Part shown: positions 52,095 through 61,416 of the stretch, piece by piece
Numbering within the stretch: the first letter of the stretch is position 1
Layout: each line of letters begins with the position of its first letter
Source: Roseateles sp.
Lineage (GTDB): Bacteria > Pseudomonadota > Gammaproteobacteria > Burkholderiales > Burkholderiaceae_C
Assembly: GCF_019237615.1 (NCBI RefSeq)
Contig: NZ_JAFAGT010000021.1
Location: 1 to 64,000 of the forward strand
DNA length: 64,000 bases
Direction of reading: 5' to 3'
The notes under the pieces: model-generated
Told to the model about the DNA's origin: nothing
Seen by the model: the letters and a program-made list of their open reading frames with translations, nothing else
Databases searched by the model: none
Program-made: the position numbers and the translations under genes

Positions 52095-53978
52095 ATGAAG
52101 TCCCTGTTCTCCGCAATCGGCTGGTTGTTCTCCAAGGCCTGGTGGCTGCTCGACGGCACGCGTCGGGCGCTGATGAACCTGTTCGTGCTGCTACTGGTCG
52201 TCATCGTCGCGACGGCCCTGCTGACGCGAGGCCCCAAGGCCCTGGCCGACAAGACCACCCTCGTCCTCAAGCTCGACGGGAACCTCGTCGAGCAGTTCTC
52301 CGGCAGCCCGCGCGAGCAGCTGCTGGCCCAGGCCCAGGGCCGCGGCACGCCCAAGCAGACCCGGCTGCGTGACGTGCTGGCCGCACTGGAGCTGGCAGCC
52401 AAGGACGACAAGATCAGCAGCGTGCTGCTGGACGTGGAGGACCTGCAGGGCGCCGGCCTGGCCGGCCTGCACGAGGTCAGCGCCGCGCTGCAGCGCTTTC
52501 GCAAGACCAGCGGCAAGCCCGTCGTCGCCTACGCCGACAGCTACAGCCAGCGCGGCTACTTCCTCGCGGCCCAGGCCGGTGAGGTCTACCTGCACCCCAT
52601 GGGCATGGTCATGCTGGAGGGCTTCGGCCGCTGGCGCACCTACTACAAGGACGCGCTGGACCGCATCGGCGTGACGCCCCATGTCATCAAGGTCGGCACC
52701 TACAAAAGCTTTGCCGAGCCCTATACCGCCACCGGCCCCAGCCCCGCGACGATGGAGGCCGAGGGGCTGGTCTACGGCGAGCTGTGGAGCGGCTTCACGG
52801 GCACGATCGAGACGGCGCGCAAGCTGGAGGCCGGCGCCATCGGCCGGAGCATCGACCAGATCCCGCAGCTGTTGGCCGCCGTGAAGGGTGACGCGGCCCA
52901 GCTGGCCGTGCAGGCCAAGCTCGTCGACGGCCTGAAGACGCGCGACCAGATGCGCGAGCTGCTCATCGCCAAGGGCGCCCGAGACGAGGACAGCAAGAGC
53001 TTCCGCCAGGTGTCGCTGGCCCAGTACATGGCCTATGTGAAGGACGCCGGCGCGCCGAACAAGCTGCAGCCGGGCGTCGGCATCGTCGTGGCCGAGGGCG
53101 AGATCGTCGACGGCGATGCCGGCCCGGGCCGCATTGGCGGCGACTCCACGGCCCGCCTGATCCGCAAGGCACGCGAGGACGAGGCCATCAAGGCCGTCGT
53201 GCTGCGCGTGAACTCGCCCGGCGGCAGCGCCTTCGCGTCCGAGATCGTTCGCCGCGAGCTGGAGCTGACGCGCCAGGCCGGCAAGCCCGTTGTCGTCTCC
53301 ATGGGCGACGTGGCGGCCTCCGGCGGCTACTGGATCTCCATGGCCAGCGACGCCGTCATCGCCGACGCCGGCACCATCACGGGCAGCATCGGCGTGTTCG
53401 GCATCCTGCCCACGGCCGAGGGCCTGATGAACAAGCTGTCGCTGCATACGGGCGGCGTCACGACGACCTGGCTGGCCGGTGGCTTCGACCCGCGCCGGCC
53501 GCTGGACCCGCGGCTGCAGGCTGCGGTACAGGCCGGCATCGACCACATCTATGCCCGCTTCACCGGCCTCGCCGCCCAGGCGCGCAAGAGCACACCGGAG
53601 AAGATCGACACCGTCGCCCAGGGCCGCATCTGGACCGGCGCTCAGGCGCGCGAGCGAGGCCTGGTGGACCGTCTGGGCAGCTTCGACGACGCAGTGCAGA
53701 CAGCGGTGCAGTTGGCCAAGTTGGAGGTCAAGGCGGGCGAGAAGCCGCGCGTGACCTATGTGGAGCGCGACCTCAGCCGCGGCGAACGCCTGCTCGCGTC
53801 GCTGACCGACGTGATGGCGCCATCCCTGGCCCGGGCCGTCGGGCAGTCGCTGGGCTTGGACGCGCTGCCGGCGCCCGTCGTCGAGGAACTGGCCGTGCTC
53901 AAGGATCTGTCCAAGGTGGCGGCGCGCGGCCAGTGGGACCGCGCCGCGGCCGTTCACTGTCTCTGCGGCGCGCCTTAG
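52095..53978 (+). CDS. sppA: Signal peptide peptidase SppA, 67-kDa type
   Basis: A 627-residue inner-membrane serine protease that degrades cleaved signal peptides. One membrane helix (about 29-46) precedes two tandem S49 repeats. The general base Lys 204 ([10 protein letters not shown]) and nucleophile Ser 409 (VAASGGYW) match the Lys 209/Ser 409 pair of E. coli SppA. Its 3' end overlaps the convergent permease gene by 4 bases. Length and domain order are normal. Confidence 0.95.
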   Translation: MKSLFSAIGWLFSKAWWLLDGTRRALMNLFVLLLVVIVATALLTRGPKALADKTTLVLKLDGNLVEQFSGSPREQLLAQAQGRGTPKQTRLRDVLAALELAAKDDKISSVLLDVEDLQGAGLAGLHEVSAALQRFRKTSGKPVVAYADSYSQRGYFLAAQAGEVYLHPMGMVMLEGFGRWRTYYKDALDRIGVTPHVIKVGTYKSFAEPYTATGPSPATMEAEGLVYGELWSGFTGTIETARKLEAGAIGRSIDQIPQLLAAVKGDAAQLAVQAKLVDGLKTRDQMRELLIAKGARDEDSKSFRQVSLAQYMAYVKDAGAPNKLQPGVGIVVAEGEIVDGDAGPGRIGGDSTARLIRKAREDEAIKAVVLRVNSPGGSAFASEIVRRELELTRQAGKPVVVSMGDVAASGGYWISMASDAVIADAGTITGSIGVFGILPTAEGLMNKLSLHTGGVTTTWLAGGFDPRRPLDPRLQAAVQAGIDHIYARFTGLAAQARKSTPEKIDTVAQGRIWTGAQARERGLVDRLGSFDDAVQTAVQLAKLEVKAGEKPRVTYVERDLSRGERLLASLTDVMAPSLARAVGQSLGLDALPAPVVEELAVLKDLSKVAARGQWDRAAAVHCLCGAP

Positions 53979-55102
53979 TCGAGCGTCCGGCGGTAGCGCA
54001 GCAGCGCCACGCCGCCCGCCACCGCCAGGAAGGCCAGCATGGGCCACAGCTCGGGCAGCAGTTCCGCGGCGCCCGAGCCCTTCAGCATGACGCCGCGCAC
54101 GATGCGCAGGAAATGCGTCAGCGGCAGCAGCTCGCCCAGCGCCTGGGCCCAGGCCGGCATGCCGCGGAACGGGAACATGAAGCCCGACAGCAGCATGGAA
54201 GGCAGGAAGAAGAAGAAGGTCAGCTGCAGGGCCTGCAGCTGGTTGCGGGCCAGCGTGGAGAACGTGAAGCCCACGCCCAGGTTGGCCAGCATGAAGACGC
54301 CGATCAGGGCCAGCAGCAGGCCGATGCTGCCGACCATGGGCACGCTGAACAGCAGCCAGGCCGCCCCCAGGATGACGCCCAGCTGCACATAGCCCAGCAC
54401 CACATAGGGCAGGATCTTGCCGACCATGACCTCGATGGGCCGCACGGGCGTGGCCAACAGGTTCTCCATCGTTCCCCGCTCGCGCTCGCGCGTCATGGCC
54501 AGCGCCGTCAGCATCACCATGGTCATGGTCAGGATGGTGCCGACCAGGCCAGGCACGATGTTGTAGCGCGACAGGCCCTCGGGGTTGTAGCGGCGCTGGA
54601 TGCGCACCTCGAACGGCGGCGCCTGCGGCGCCAGCGCAGCCAGTGCGCCGCGCAGGTCGCGGCTCAGCGCGCTCTGACCCAGCTGGCTCAGCGCGGCGAT
54701 GGCGTTGCCGGCGGCCGAGGGGTCGGTCGCGTCGGCGGCGATCAGCACGGCCGGCTTCTCGCCGCGCACGACGCGGGCGCCGAAGTCGTCCGGCACGACG
54801 ACAAGGAACTGGATGTCGCCACGCTGCAGCAGCGCATCGCCGCGCGACTCCGCGATGCCGCTCTCGACGACGCGGAAATAGCCGCTGGTCTGCAGCGCCG
54901 CGACGAGGCTGCGCGCCATCGGGCTGGCGTCCTGAGACACGACGGCCGTCGGCAGGCCCTTGGGGTCGGTGTTGATGGCATAGCCGAACAGCACCAGCTG
55001 CATGATGGGCACGCCCACGGCCATCGCGAACGTGAGCTTGTCGCGCAGCATCTGCTGCACTTCCTTCAGCGCGATGGCAAAGGTGCGGGCCAGGGCTTGC
55101 AT
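53975..55102 (-). CDS. ABC-2 type permease (YbhR/YhhJ-like)
   Basis: A 375-residue ABC-2 exporter permease: N-terminal helix (about 25-45), a large extracytoplasmic domain (about 50-175), then five helices, with the typical [24 protein letters not shown] segment and a CPxP-like [16 protein letters not shown] near the C-terminus. It is coupled to the ATPase gene (TGATG overlap at 55100-55104). Together with the membrane-fusion lipoprotein it forms a tripartite exporter; an outer-membrane channel is not encoded here. Confidence 0.92.
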   Translation of the reverse strand: MQALARTFAIALKEVQQMLRDKLTFAMAVGVPIMQLVLFGYAINTDPKGLPTAVVSQDASPMARSLVAALQTSGYFRVVESGIAESRGDALLQRGDIQFLVVVPDDFGARVVRGEKPAVLIAADATDPSAAGNAIAALSQLGQSALSRDLRGALAALAPQAPPFEVRIQRRYNPEGLSRYNIVPGLVGTILTMTMVMLTALAMTRERERGTMENLLATPVRPIEVMVGKILPYVVLGYVQLGVILGAAWLLFSVPMVGSIGLLLALIGVFMLANLGVGFTFSTLARNQLQALQLTFFFFLPSMLLSGFMFPFRGMPAWAQALGELLPLTHFLRIVRGVMLKGSGAAELLPELWPMLAFLAVAGGVALLRYRRTLD

Positions 55103-55848
55103 CAGCCAGCCTCGGCAAAGTTGTCGGTGGCCTGACCGACGAGGCGCACGAAGGCGTCCTCGAGGTCGCTGGCGCCGGCGGCCTCGACGATGGACGCTGC
55201 CGTGCCGCGCGCCAGCACCCGGCCATAGGCGATGTAGACCAGCTCGTCGCAGCGCTCGGCCTCGTCCATGTAGTGGGTGGACACCAGCACGGTGATGCCC
55301 TCGCCGGCGAGACGATGGATATGCTCCCAGAACTCGCGGCGGGCCTTGGGGTCGACGCCGGCCGTGGGCTCGTCCAGCAGCAGCAGGCGCGGCCGGTGCA
55401 GCAGGCAGGCGGCCAGCGCCAGGCGCTGCTTCCAGCCACCGGACAGCGCGCCGGCCAGCTGCTTCTCGCGGCTGGCCAGCCCCAGTCGCTGCAGCGCGGC
55501 GGCCACGGCCTCACGACGGTCGGCCATCGAGAACAGCCGCGCGATGAAGTCCAGGTTCTCGCGTATCGACAAGTCCTCGTAGAGGCCGAATCTCTGCGTC
55601 ATGTAGCCGACCTGGCGCTTGACCTCGGTGGCCTGGCGGCGGAAGTCCAGGCCCAGCACCCGCCCGTCGCCGGCATCGGGCGTCAGCAGGCCGCAGAGCA
55701 TGCGCAGTGAAGTGGTCTTGCCGCTGCCGTTGGGACCAAGGAAGCCGACGATGCGGCCGGCCGCGACCTGCATGTCCACACCATCGACGACCTTGCGGCC
55801 GCCGTAGGACTTGCTCAGCCCCTTCACGTCGATGGTCAGCTCGGTCAT
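55102..55848 (-). CDS. ABC transporter ATP-binding protein
   Basis: A 248-residue ATPase of the drug/ABC-2 export type. Walker A is GPNGSGKTT (about 40), the signature [12 protein letters not shown] and Walker [15 protein letters not shown] follow, and the H-loop is in [12 protein letters not shown]. Only one nucleotide-binding domain is present, so a dimer is expected. Overlaps: ATGA with the upstream fusion-protein gene, TGATG with the downstream permease. Confidence 0.95.
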   Translation of the reverse strand: MTELTIDVKGLSKSYGGRKVVDGVDMQVAAGRIVGFLGPNGSGKTTSLRMLCGLLTPDAGDGRVLGLDFRRQATEVKRQVGYMTQRFGLYEDLSIRENLDFIARLFSMADRREAVAAALQRLGLASREKQLAGALSGGWKQRLALAACLLHRPRLLLLDEPTAGVDPKARREFWEHIHRLAGEGITVLVSTHYMDEAERCDELVYIAYGRVLARGTAASIVEAAGASDLEDAFVRLVGQATDNFAEAG

Positions 55849-56789
55849 GGTGTCACATCCAGCGGCTGGCCCGGATGCAGCCGCTCCGCATCCTCGGCCT
55901 TCAGCGGCCGCGCCTCGACGAGGAAGACCAGCTTGTCGCGCTGCTGGTTGGAGTAGATGACGGGCGGCGTGTACTCCGGCCCTGCGGCGATGAAGCTGAT
56001 GCGCGCCGGGATGGCCGCGCCGCAGCCGTCGCAATGCAGCTGCACGATCGCATCGGGCTTGAGCCGGCCGACGGCTGACTGCGGCACGTAGAAGCGCGCC
56101 TTGCGGTGAGCCGGTGGCAGCAAGGCCAGCACGGGCTGGCCGGCCTGCACCCACTCGCCGGGACGCAGGAAGACGTCTTGCACGCGGGCCGGCATGGGCG
56201 CGCTCTGCCGCTTCTGCTCGACGCGCCAGGCCGTCTGCGCGCGGCTGCTCTGCGCCGCCTCGGCGAGCGCGCGGGCGGCGCTGCGCTCGTCCTCGCGCGA
56301 GGGCAGCCGGGCGACCGCGAGCGCCGCCTCCAGTTCGGCGACGCGGGCGCGCGCCTGGGCCAGCGTCGTCGCCGCGTCGTCCACGCGGGCCTGGGCCACG
56401 AAGCCCTGCATCAGCAGCTGCTGCTGGCGCTGGAGGTCCACGCCTGCCAGGCGCTCGGCGGCACGGGCCTGCTCCAGCTGGGCCCGGGCGACCGCCAGCT
56501 CGGGCGCGCGCCTGCCCTTGTCTGTGTCCCGGGCCTGGGCCAGCGCGCTCTGCGCTCGCGCCCGGGCCTCGCTGTCGGCCGCGAGATCGGGCGTCGGGTC
56601 CAGCTCGAACAACGGCTGCCCCGCCGCGACTGCGTCGCCCGAGCGCACCGCCAGCGTTGCCAGCCGCCCGGCCACCGGTGGAGCGATGTAGACCAGCTCG
56701 GCCTCGGCATAGCCCGTCCAGCCTTCGCTCGGCTTGTCACCGCAGCCGGCCACCAGCACGGCCACCACCGGCAGAAAGATTCGCTTCAT
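55845..56789 (-). CDS. HlyD-family membrane fusion lipoprotein
   Basis: A 314-residue periplasmic adaptor: signal with lipobox LVAGC, a biotinyl-lipoyl-like part (VAGRLATLAVRSGDAVAAGQPLFELD), a long coiled coil (about 70-180) and a second lipoyl half (VFLRPGEWVQAGQPVLALL). It is the first gene of the exporter operon and is coupled to the ATPase gene by ATGA. Substrate may be a drug or lipid; YbhG/YhiI-like systems are the closest analogues. A longer N-terminal frame from 56843 would hide the lipobox, so I start at 56789. Confidence 0.9.
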   Translation of the reverse strand: MKRIFLPVVAVLVAGCGDKPSEGWTGYAEAELVYIAPPVAGRLATLAVRSGDAVAAGQPLFELDPTPDLAADSEARARAQSALAQARDTDKGRRAPELAVARAQLEQARAAERLAGVDLQRQQQLLMQGFVAQARVDDAATTLAQARARVAELEAALAVARLPSREDERSAARALAEAAQSSRAQTAWRVEQKRQSAPMPARVQDVFLRPGEWVQAGQPVLALLPPAHRKARFYVPQSAVGRLKPDAIVQLHCDGCGAAIPARISFIAAGPEYTPPVIYSNQQRDKLVFLVEARPLKAEDAERLHPGQPLDVTP

Positions 56790-56941
56790 GACAACAACTC
56801 CACGAGGGGCGGGACTTTTCGCCAAGTGTTCGGCAAATCGCAAGGCGTGGCCAAACTCTTGTTGCCGGCATCAATCCGATCACTAGCATTCTCACGAGGA
56901 GGCCGCACCCGGCGGTCTGGCAAGGAGCAAGGAGCACGGCC

Positions 56942-58273
56942 ATGAATGTCGCCACCTGGATGCGCAGTTTCACGATCAGAACCCGGATGCACGGGGCCAT
57001 CGCCATGGTGTTGCTGATGTTCGCGGCGCTGGCCCTGACGGGACTGCTGGGCGGCCGCCAGCTGACGGCCCTGCAGGCCGAGGCCACGACGCGCACGACG
57101 CAGGACCTCCAGCAGCTCGCCGCCATCCGCCAGGCCCTGGCCGAGGTGCACCAGGCCGAGGGCCTGCCGGAGATCCCCAGGCAGACGCTGCGCGACATCG
57201 AGAAGCGCGTGGAGAAGCTGGCTGGCGTCGCCGACGGGCAGGTCAAGGCGGCCGAGGCCGCGTTCAGCGCAGAGATGCTGCGCATAGGCTGGCGCGCGCT
57301 GGCCGTGTTGACCCTGGTGCTGGTACTGGTCGTGCCGCTGACGCTGATCAATTCCTCCACCATCACCACCCCCATGCGCTATGCCTGCACGGTGGCCCAG
57401 TCCATCGCCAGCGGCGACCTGAACAACGATGTGCGCATCGCCGGCCGCGACGAGGCGGCCGACCTGCTGCGCGCGCTGGATGCCATGCAGGCCAGCCTGC
57501 GCGGCCTGGTCAGCCAGGTCAAGACCTCGGCGCTCAGCATAGAGACGGCCAGCGACGAGGTGGCCGCGGGCAACCACGACCTCAGCCAGCGCACCGAGCG
57601 CACCGCCTCCAGCCTGCAGCGCACGACCAATTCCATGGACGAGCTGACCCTGGGTGTGCGCCATGGCGCCAACGCGGCGGGCAAGGCGCGCGAGCTGGCC
57701 GCGGGCGCGGCCGAGGTGGCGCAGCGCGGTGGCCAGGAGGTGTCCGAGGTCGTCGCGACGATGGATGAGATCAACGCCAGCTCGCGCCGCATCGGCGACA
57801 TCGTGGGCCTGATCGACAGCATCGCCTTCCAGACCAACATCCTGGCGCTGAACGCGGCCGTCGAGGCGGCGCGCGCCGGCGAGCAGGGCAAGGGCTTCGC
57901 CGTCGTCGCCACCGAGGTGCGCTCGCTGGCGCAGCGCTCGGCGGGTGCGGCGCGCGAGATCAAGTCTCTGATCACCGCCAGCGTCGAGCGCACCGAGGCT
58001 GGTGCGCGCCTGGTGCAGCAGGCCGGCGCGACGATGCAGGACATCGTGGACAACGTGCAGAAGGTCAGCGACATGATCGGCGAGGTTGCCACCGGCGCGG
58101 CCGACCAGAGCACGCGCATCGGCCAGATCAACGGCGCCGTCAACCAGCTCGACGACATGACGCAGCAGAACGCCGCACTGGTGGAGCAGTCAGCCGCTGC
58201 CGCCGACAGCCTGCGCCAGCAGCTGCAGCTGCTGACCGGCGCAGTGGCGCAATTCCGGCTCGAAGGACGCTGA
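56942..58273 (+). CDS. Methyl-accepting chemotaxis protein, Tar/Tsr-like with short sensor
   Basis: A 443-residue chemoreceptor. Membrane helices at about 17-37 and 117-137 enclose only about 80 periplasmic residues, roughly half of a normal four-helix-bundle sensor. A HAMP domain (about 138-190) and the signalling hairpin ([46 protein letters not shown]) follow. There is no C-terminal CheR-binding pentapeptide of the NWETF type. It signals to CheA; ligand unknown. GGAGCA about 6 bases before the ATG is the ribosome site. Confidence 0.92.
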   Translation: MNVATWMRSFTIRTRMHGAIAMVLLMFAALALTGLLGGRQLTALQAEATTRTTQDLQQLAAIRQALAEVHQAEGLPEIPRQTLRDIEKRVEKLAGVADGQVKAAEAAFSAEMLRIGWRALAVLTLVLVLVVPLTLINSSTITTPMRYACTVAQSIASGDLNNDVRIAGRDEAADLLRALDAMQASLRGLVSQVKTSALSIETASDEVAAGNHDLSQRTERTASSLQRTTNSMDELTLGVRHGANAAGKARELAAGAAEVAQRGGQEVSEVVATMDEINASSRRIGDIVGLIDSIAFQTNILALNAAVEAARAGEQGKGFAVVATEVRSLAQRSAGAAREIKSLITASVERTEAGARLVQQAGATMQDIVDNVQKVSDMIGEVATGAADQSTRIGQINGAVNQLDDMTQQNAALVEQSAAAADSLRQQLQLLTGAVAQFRLEGR

Positions 58274-58279
58274 AAGCGC

Positions 58280-58300
58280 GGACCGCCTAGAATGCGGTCC
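58280..58300 (+). promoter_or_regulatory. Hairpin with embedded TAGAAT, likely metX promoter region
   Basis: GGACCGC (58280-58286) and GCGGTCC (58294-58300) form a perfect 7-bp dyad just after the chemoreceptor stop. Its loop contains TAGAAT (58288-58293), which fits a -10 hexamer that would start RNA just before the SAM-II aptamer. No good -35 was seen. It could be an operator dyad over the -10 or, from upstream transcription, an RNA hairpin; there is no U-tract. Confidence 0.4.
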
Positions 58301-58302
58301 CA

Positions 58303-58358
58303 TAGCGCCGATTTGTTCCGGATTGCGGGCGCTCTACAAATGCCGCTAAACAGGACTC
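58303..58358 (+). ncRNA. SAM-II riboswitch aptamer
   Basis: The sequence follows the SAM-II (metA-type) consensus. P1 is AGCGCC (58304-58309) with GGCGCT (58328-58333). The loop begins GATTTGTTCC, passes GGATTGC, and P1 is followed by CTACAAATGCCGCTAAACAGGA, all in the same order and spacing as the crystallised metX SAM-II RNA (GAUUU, UUGC, AAAUG, GCUAAA, AGG). UCC (58317-58319) can pair with GGA (58353-58355) as the pseudoknot. It senses S-adenosylmethionine and lies directly upstream of metX, the expected target. SAM-II is best known from alphaproteobacteria. Confidence 0.85.
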
Positions 58359-58372
58359 CGAAACCGGCGTCC
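58353..58372 (+). promoter_or_regulatory. Antiterminator hairpin candidate
   Basis: GGAC (58353-58356) pairs with GTCC (58369-58372) and CCG (58358-58360) with CGG (58365-58367), around an AAAC loop with one mismatch. It uses the GGA needed for the SAM-II pseudoknot and the left arm of the terminator that follows, so it cannot coexist with either. Confidence 0.6.
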
Positions 58373-58396
58373 GCAAAAGTGGCCGCCGGTTTTTTA
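58361..58396 (+). terminator. Intrinsic terminator between riboswitch and metX
   Basis: AAACCGGCG (58361-58369) pairs perfectly with CGCCGGTTT (58384-58392), followed by a run of six T (58390-58395). This is the only textbook intrinsic terminator noticed in the window, and it stands 14 bases before the metX start, so it must act conditionally. Confidence 0.9.
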
Positions 58397-58409
58397 TTGG
58401 AGTGAGGCC

Positions 58410-59578
58410 ATGACGGGCCGAAGCGTCGGCGACGTGTCGCCGCAGAGTTTTCATTTCGACGAGCCGCTGCCGCTGCGCAGCGGCGCCAGCCTGGGGCCCT
58501 ACGACCTGATGGTCGAGACCTATGGCCGGCTCAACGCCGAGCGCAGCAACGCGGTACTGGTCTGTCATGCGTTGAACGCCAGCCACCATGTGGCCGGCAG
58601 CTACGCCGGCCAGGCCAAGAGCGAGGGCTGGTGGGACAACCTCATCGGCCCGGGCAAGCCGCTGGACACCGACAAGTTCTTCGTCATCGGAGTCAACAAC
58701 CTCGGCTCCTGCTTCGGCTCCACGGGCCCCATGCACGCCAATCCGGCCACCGGCCGGGCCTGGGGCGCGGACTTTCCCGTCGTCACGGTGCAGGACTGGG
58801 TGGATGCCCAGGCCCGTGTCGTCGAACGCTTCGGCATCCTCAAGCTGGCGGCCGTGCTGGGCGGCTCGCTGGGCGGCATGCAGGCGCTGGACTGGGCGCT
58901 GCGCTACCCCGAGCGCCTCGCCCATTGCATCGCGATCGCGACGGCGCCCAACCTGTCGGCGCAGAACATCGCCTTCAACGAGGTGGCGCGCCGCGCCATC
59001 GTGACCGACCCCGACTTTCACGGCGGCCACTTCTACGCCCATGGCGTGGTGCCCAAGCGCGGCCTGCGCGTGGCGCGCATGATCGGCCACATCACCTATT
59101 TGAGCGACGACGTGATGGCCGAGAAGTTCGGCCGCGAGCTGAAGTCGGGCGAGCTGGGTTACTCGACGCAGGACATCGAGTTCCAGATCGAGAGCTACCT
59201 GCGCTACCAGGGCGACAAGTTCAGTGACTATTTCGACGCCAACACCTATCTGCTGATCACGCGCGCGCTGGACTACTTCGACCCGGCGGCCGAGCATGGC
59301 GGCGACCTCGCGCGCGCATTCGCCAGCGCGCGGGCCAAGTTCCTGGTGGCGAGCTTCACGACCGACTGGCGCTTCTCGCCGGCGCGCTCTCGAGAAATAG
59401 TCAAGGCGCTGCTCGACAACCGCCTGGACGTGTCCTACGCCGAAATCGATGCGCCGCATGGCCACGACGCCTTCCTGCTCGACGACCCGCGCTACCACGG
59501 CGTGCTGAGGGCCTACTTCGAGCGCATCGCGGGCGAGCTGGAAAGGCCTGCCGTGCTGCAGTTCAAGGGGGTGGCCAT

Positions 59579-59582
<4 letters not shown>
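58410..59582 (+). CDS. metX: Homoserine O-acyltransferase MetX
   Basis: A 390-residue alpha/beta hydrolase-fold enzyme that acylates homoserine in methionine synthesis. The nucleophile Ser 153 lies in [13 protein letters not shown], and the Asp and His partners in the C-terminal SFTTDWRF and [12 protein letters not shown] segments. MetX enzymes use acetyl-CoA or succinyl-CoA, which I cannot separate by eye. GGAG at 58399-58402 is well placed before the ATG. The transcript is preceded by a SAM-II riboswitch and terminator, so high SAM should lower expression. The stop overlaps metW by ATGA. Confidence 0.95.
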
Positions 59583-60154
<572 letters not shown>

Positions 60155-60157
60155 CGG

Positions 60158-60346
60158 TCAGCCCAGCGTCTTCTTGTGGGCCTTCTTGTGGCCCTTCTTC
60201 TTGTGCTTGACCTTGGCGGGCTTCTTCTTGCCGGCGGCGGCCTGGGCGCTGACGGCATGGCCAGCCGTCCGGGCCTCGGCGGCCGGCGCCGCGAACGCGG
60301 CGGTCAGGGCGATGGCGAGGGCGGCGGCAGCGGTCTGGATCTTCAT
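60158..60346 (-). CDS. Small Lys/His-rich secreted protein
   Basis: A 62-residue protein: signal peptide (MKIQTAAAALAIALTAAFAAPAAEA) and a mature part of about 37 residues ending in KKKPAKVKHKKKGHKKAHKK. Net charge is strongly positive. It may bind nucleic acid, anionic envelope polymers or metals. It is convergent with metW, 3 bases from its stop. Many such small basic secreted proteins exist in related genomes without known function. Confidence 0.65.
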   Translation of the reverse strand: MKIQTAAAALAIALTAAFAAPAAEARTAGHAVSAQAAAGKKKPAKVKHKKKGHKKAHKKTLG

Positions 60347-60384
60347 GGCAGGTGCTTTCAAAAAACGGATGCCGCCAGCCTAAC

Positions 60385-60876
60385 TCAGGGCAGCGGCGTT
60401 GCCTGATAGAAGACCGTCAGCCAGCGGCCATCGATGCCGCGCGACCACATGGACGAGGCCAGGTAGCCGACCGGGCCACCCGGCGTCGTGATCTCGGCCC
60501 GGTAGCTCAGCACCAGGCTTTGCTCGTTGTTGCGCACCACCCGCATGACCCCGAGGCGGTAGCGTGCGCCGGGCCGTCCGTTCAGGTGGGTGGTCAGCTC
60601 CGCGTAGCTTGTCTGCGTGACGCCTGTGGGGCCGAGGTTGACGGCATGTAAGTCCGGCGCGGCGTAGCTCAGCAGCCGCGCCACCTGGGCCGGGCTGCGC
60701 CCGGCGTCGAAGCACACCGCCGCCTTGTCCCTTTCCTGGGCCTGCAGGCGCCGGATCACATCCTCTATGCTTTCCTCGGCCGCGCCGGCGCGGCCGCCGA
60801 GTACCGCCAGCAGGCCAGGCAGCGGCAGCGCCAGCAGCAGCCGACGCGGGACGGGGAAGGTGGAGATGAGCTTCAT
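60385..60876 (-). CDS. Secreted SnoaL/DUF4440-like hypothetical protein
   Basis: A 163-residue protein with a signal peptide (PRRLLLALPLPGLLAVLGGRAGA) and a cone-like fold pattern resembling NTF2/SnoaL proteins (ESIEDVIRRLQAQERDKAAVCFD, then LVLSYRAEITTPGG and the terminal DGRWLTVFYQATPL). AGGAG six bases before ATG 60874-60876 sets the start. Function unknown; the family call is tentative. Confidence 0.6.
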   Translation of the reverse strand: MKLISTFPVPRRLLLALPLPGLLAVLGGRAGAAEESIEDVIRRLQAQERDKAAVCFDAGRSPAQVARLLSYAAPDLHAVNLGPTGVTQTSYAELTTHLNGRPGARYRLGVMRVVRNNEQSLVLSYRAEITTPGGPVGYLASSMWSRGIDGRWLTVFYQATPLP

Positions 60877-61416
60877 GGTGGACTCCTTGAGCGGGTTCCG
60901 GTCGACGTCCATCGCCGCCGGGGCACCGAGGTGCTGCCCGCAGGCTAGGCACCGCCTCTCGTGCGGCTCTCGTGCGGGCTGGCCGCCGTGCTGAGGCTGC
61001 TGGCGCCGCTGCGCGGCGAAGCTCGCTTCCAGGCGCTTCGGCGCGAGATCGGGCTGGCCTAGCTGCTGCCCCTCGCGGCCCGGCGGCTGCTACGCCGCCA
61101 ACGGCGCCGTGAACCGAGAGCCGAGGCGGTCGGGGCCTCGTCGATGGCAGCGCCGGGGGGCGACGGAACTCGGTCGGCCGAGCACGTCTGGAGGCATCGG
61201 GCGGCTCGGTGCCGTTCAGCAGGGGAATGACCGGGCCACCCCGCCCTGGAACCGGTTTGCCGGGGCGGAGGGCAGCGGCAGGGCCGGCACCAGGCCGAGC
61301 AGCACGCCGGCAGTGGGCAGGGAAAGGCGGGTCAGACGCATGGGCGGACGGGGGGCGGGCCATTGTCGGAGCGCCTAAACTGGCCGGTCGCGCCACAAGC
61401 GCACCAGGAGCCCGCC
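60877..61416. other. Gene-poor stretch with a possible gene relic
   Basis: About 540 bases without a convincing gene. On the plus strand about 61000-61062 reads LLAPLRGEARFQALRREIGLA-stop, which resembles the usual C-terminal end of TPR-carrying regulators and cyclases (LRxxPRFQxLLRRxGL). I see no start or body for it, so it is probably a deletion remnant. From 61063 to 61400 nothing was recognised. The M20 peptidase promoter must lie in the last part; its CAGGAG site is at 61405-61410. Confidence 0.4.

Noticed and set aside
56850-56885. Flagellar sigma-28 promoter for the chemoreceptor
   Set aside because: TCCGATCA resembles the -10 part, but no TAAA-type -35 lies at the right distance.
60347-60384. 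Intrinsic terminator at the T-run after the SnoaL-like gene
   Set aside because: On the minus strand six T follow only a 3-bp CGG/CCG stem, too weak to call.
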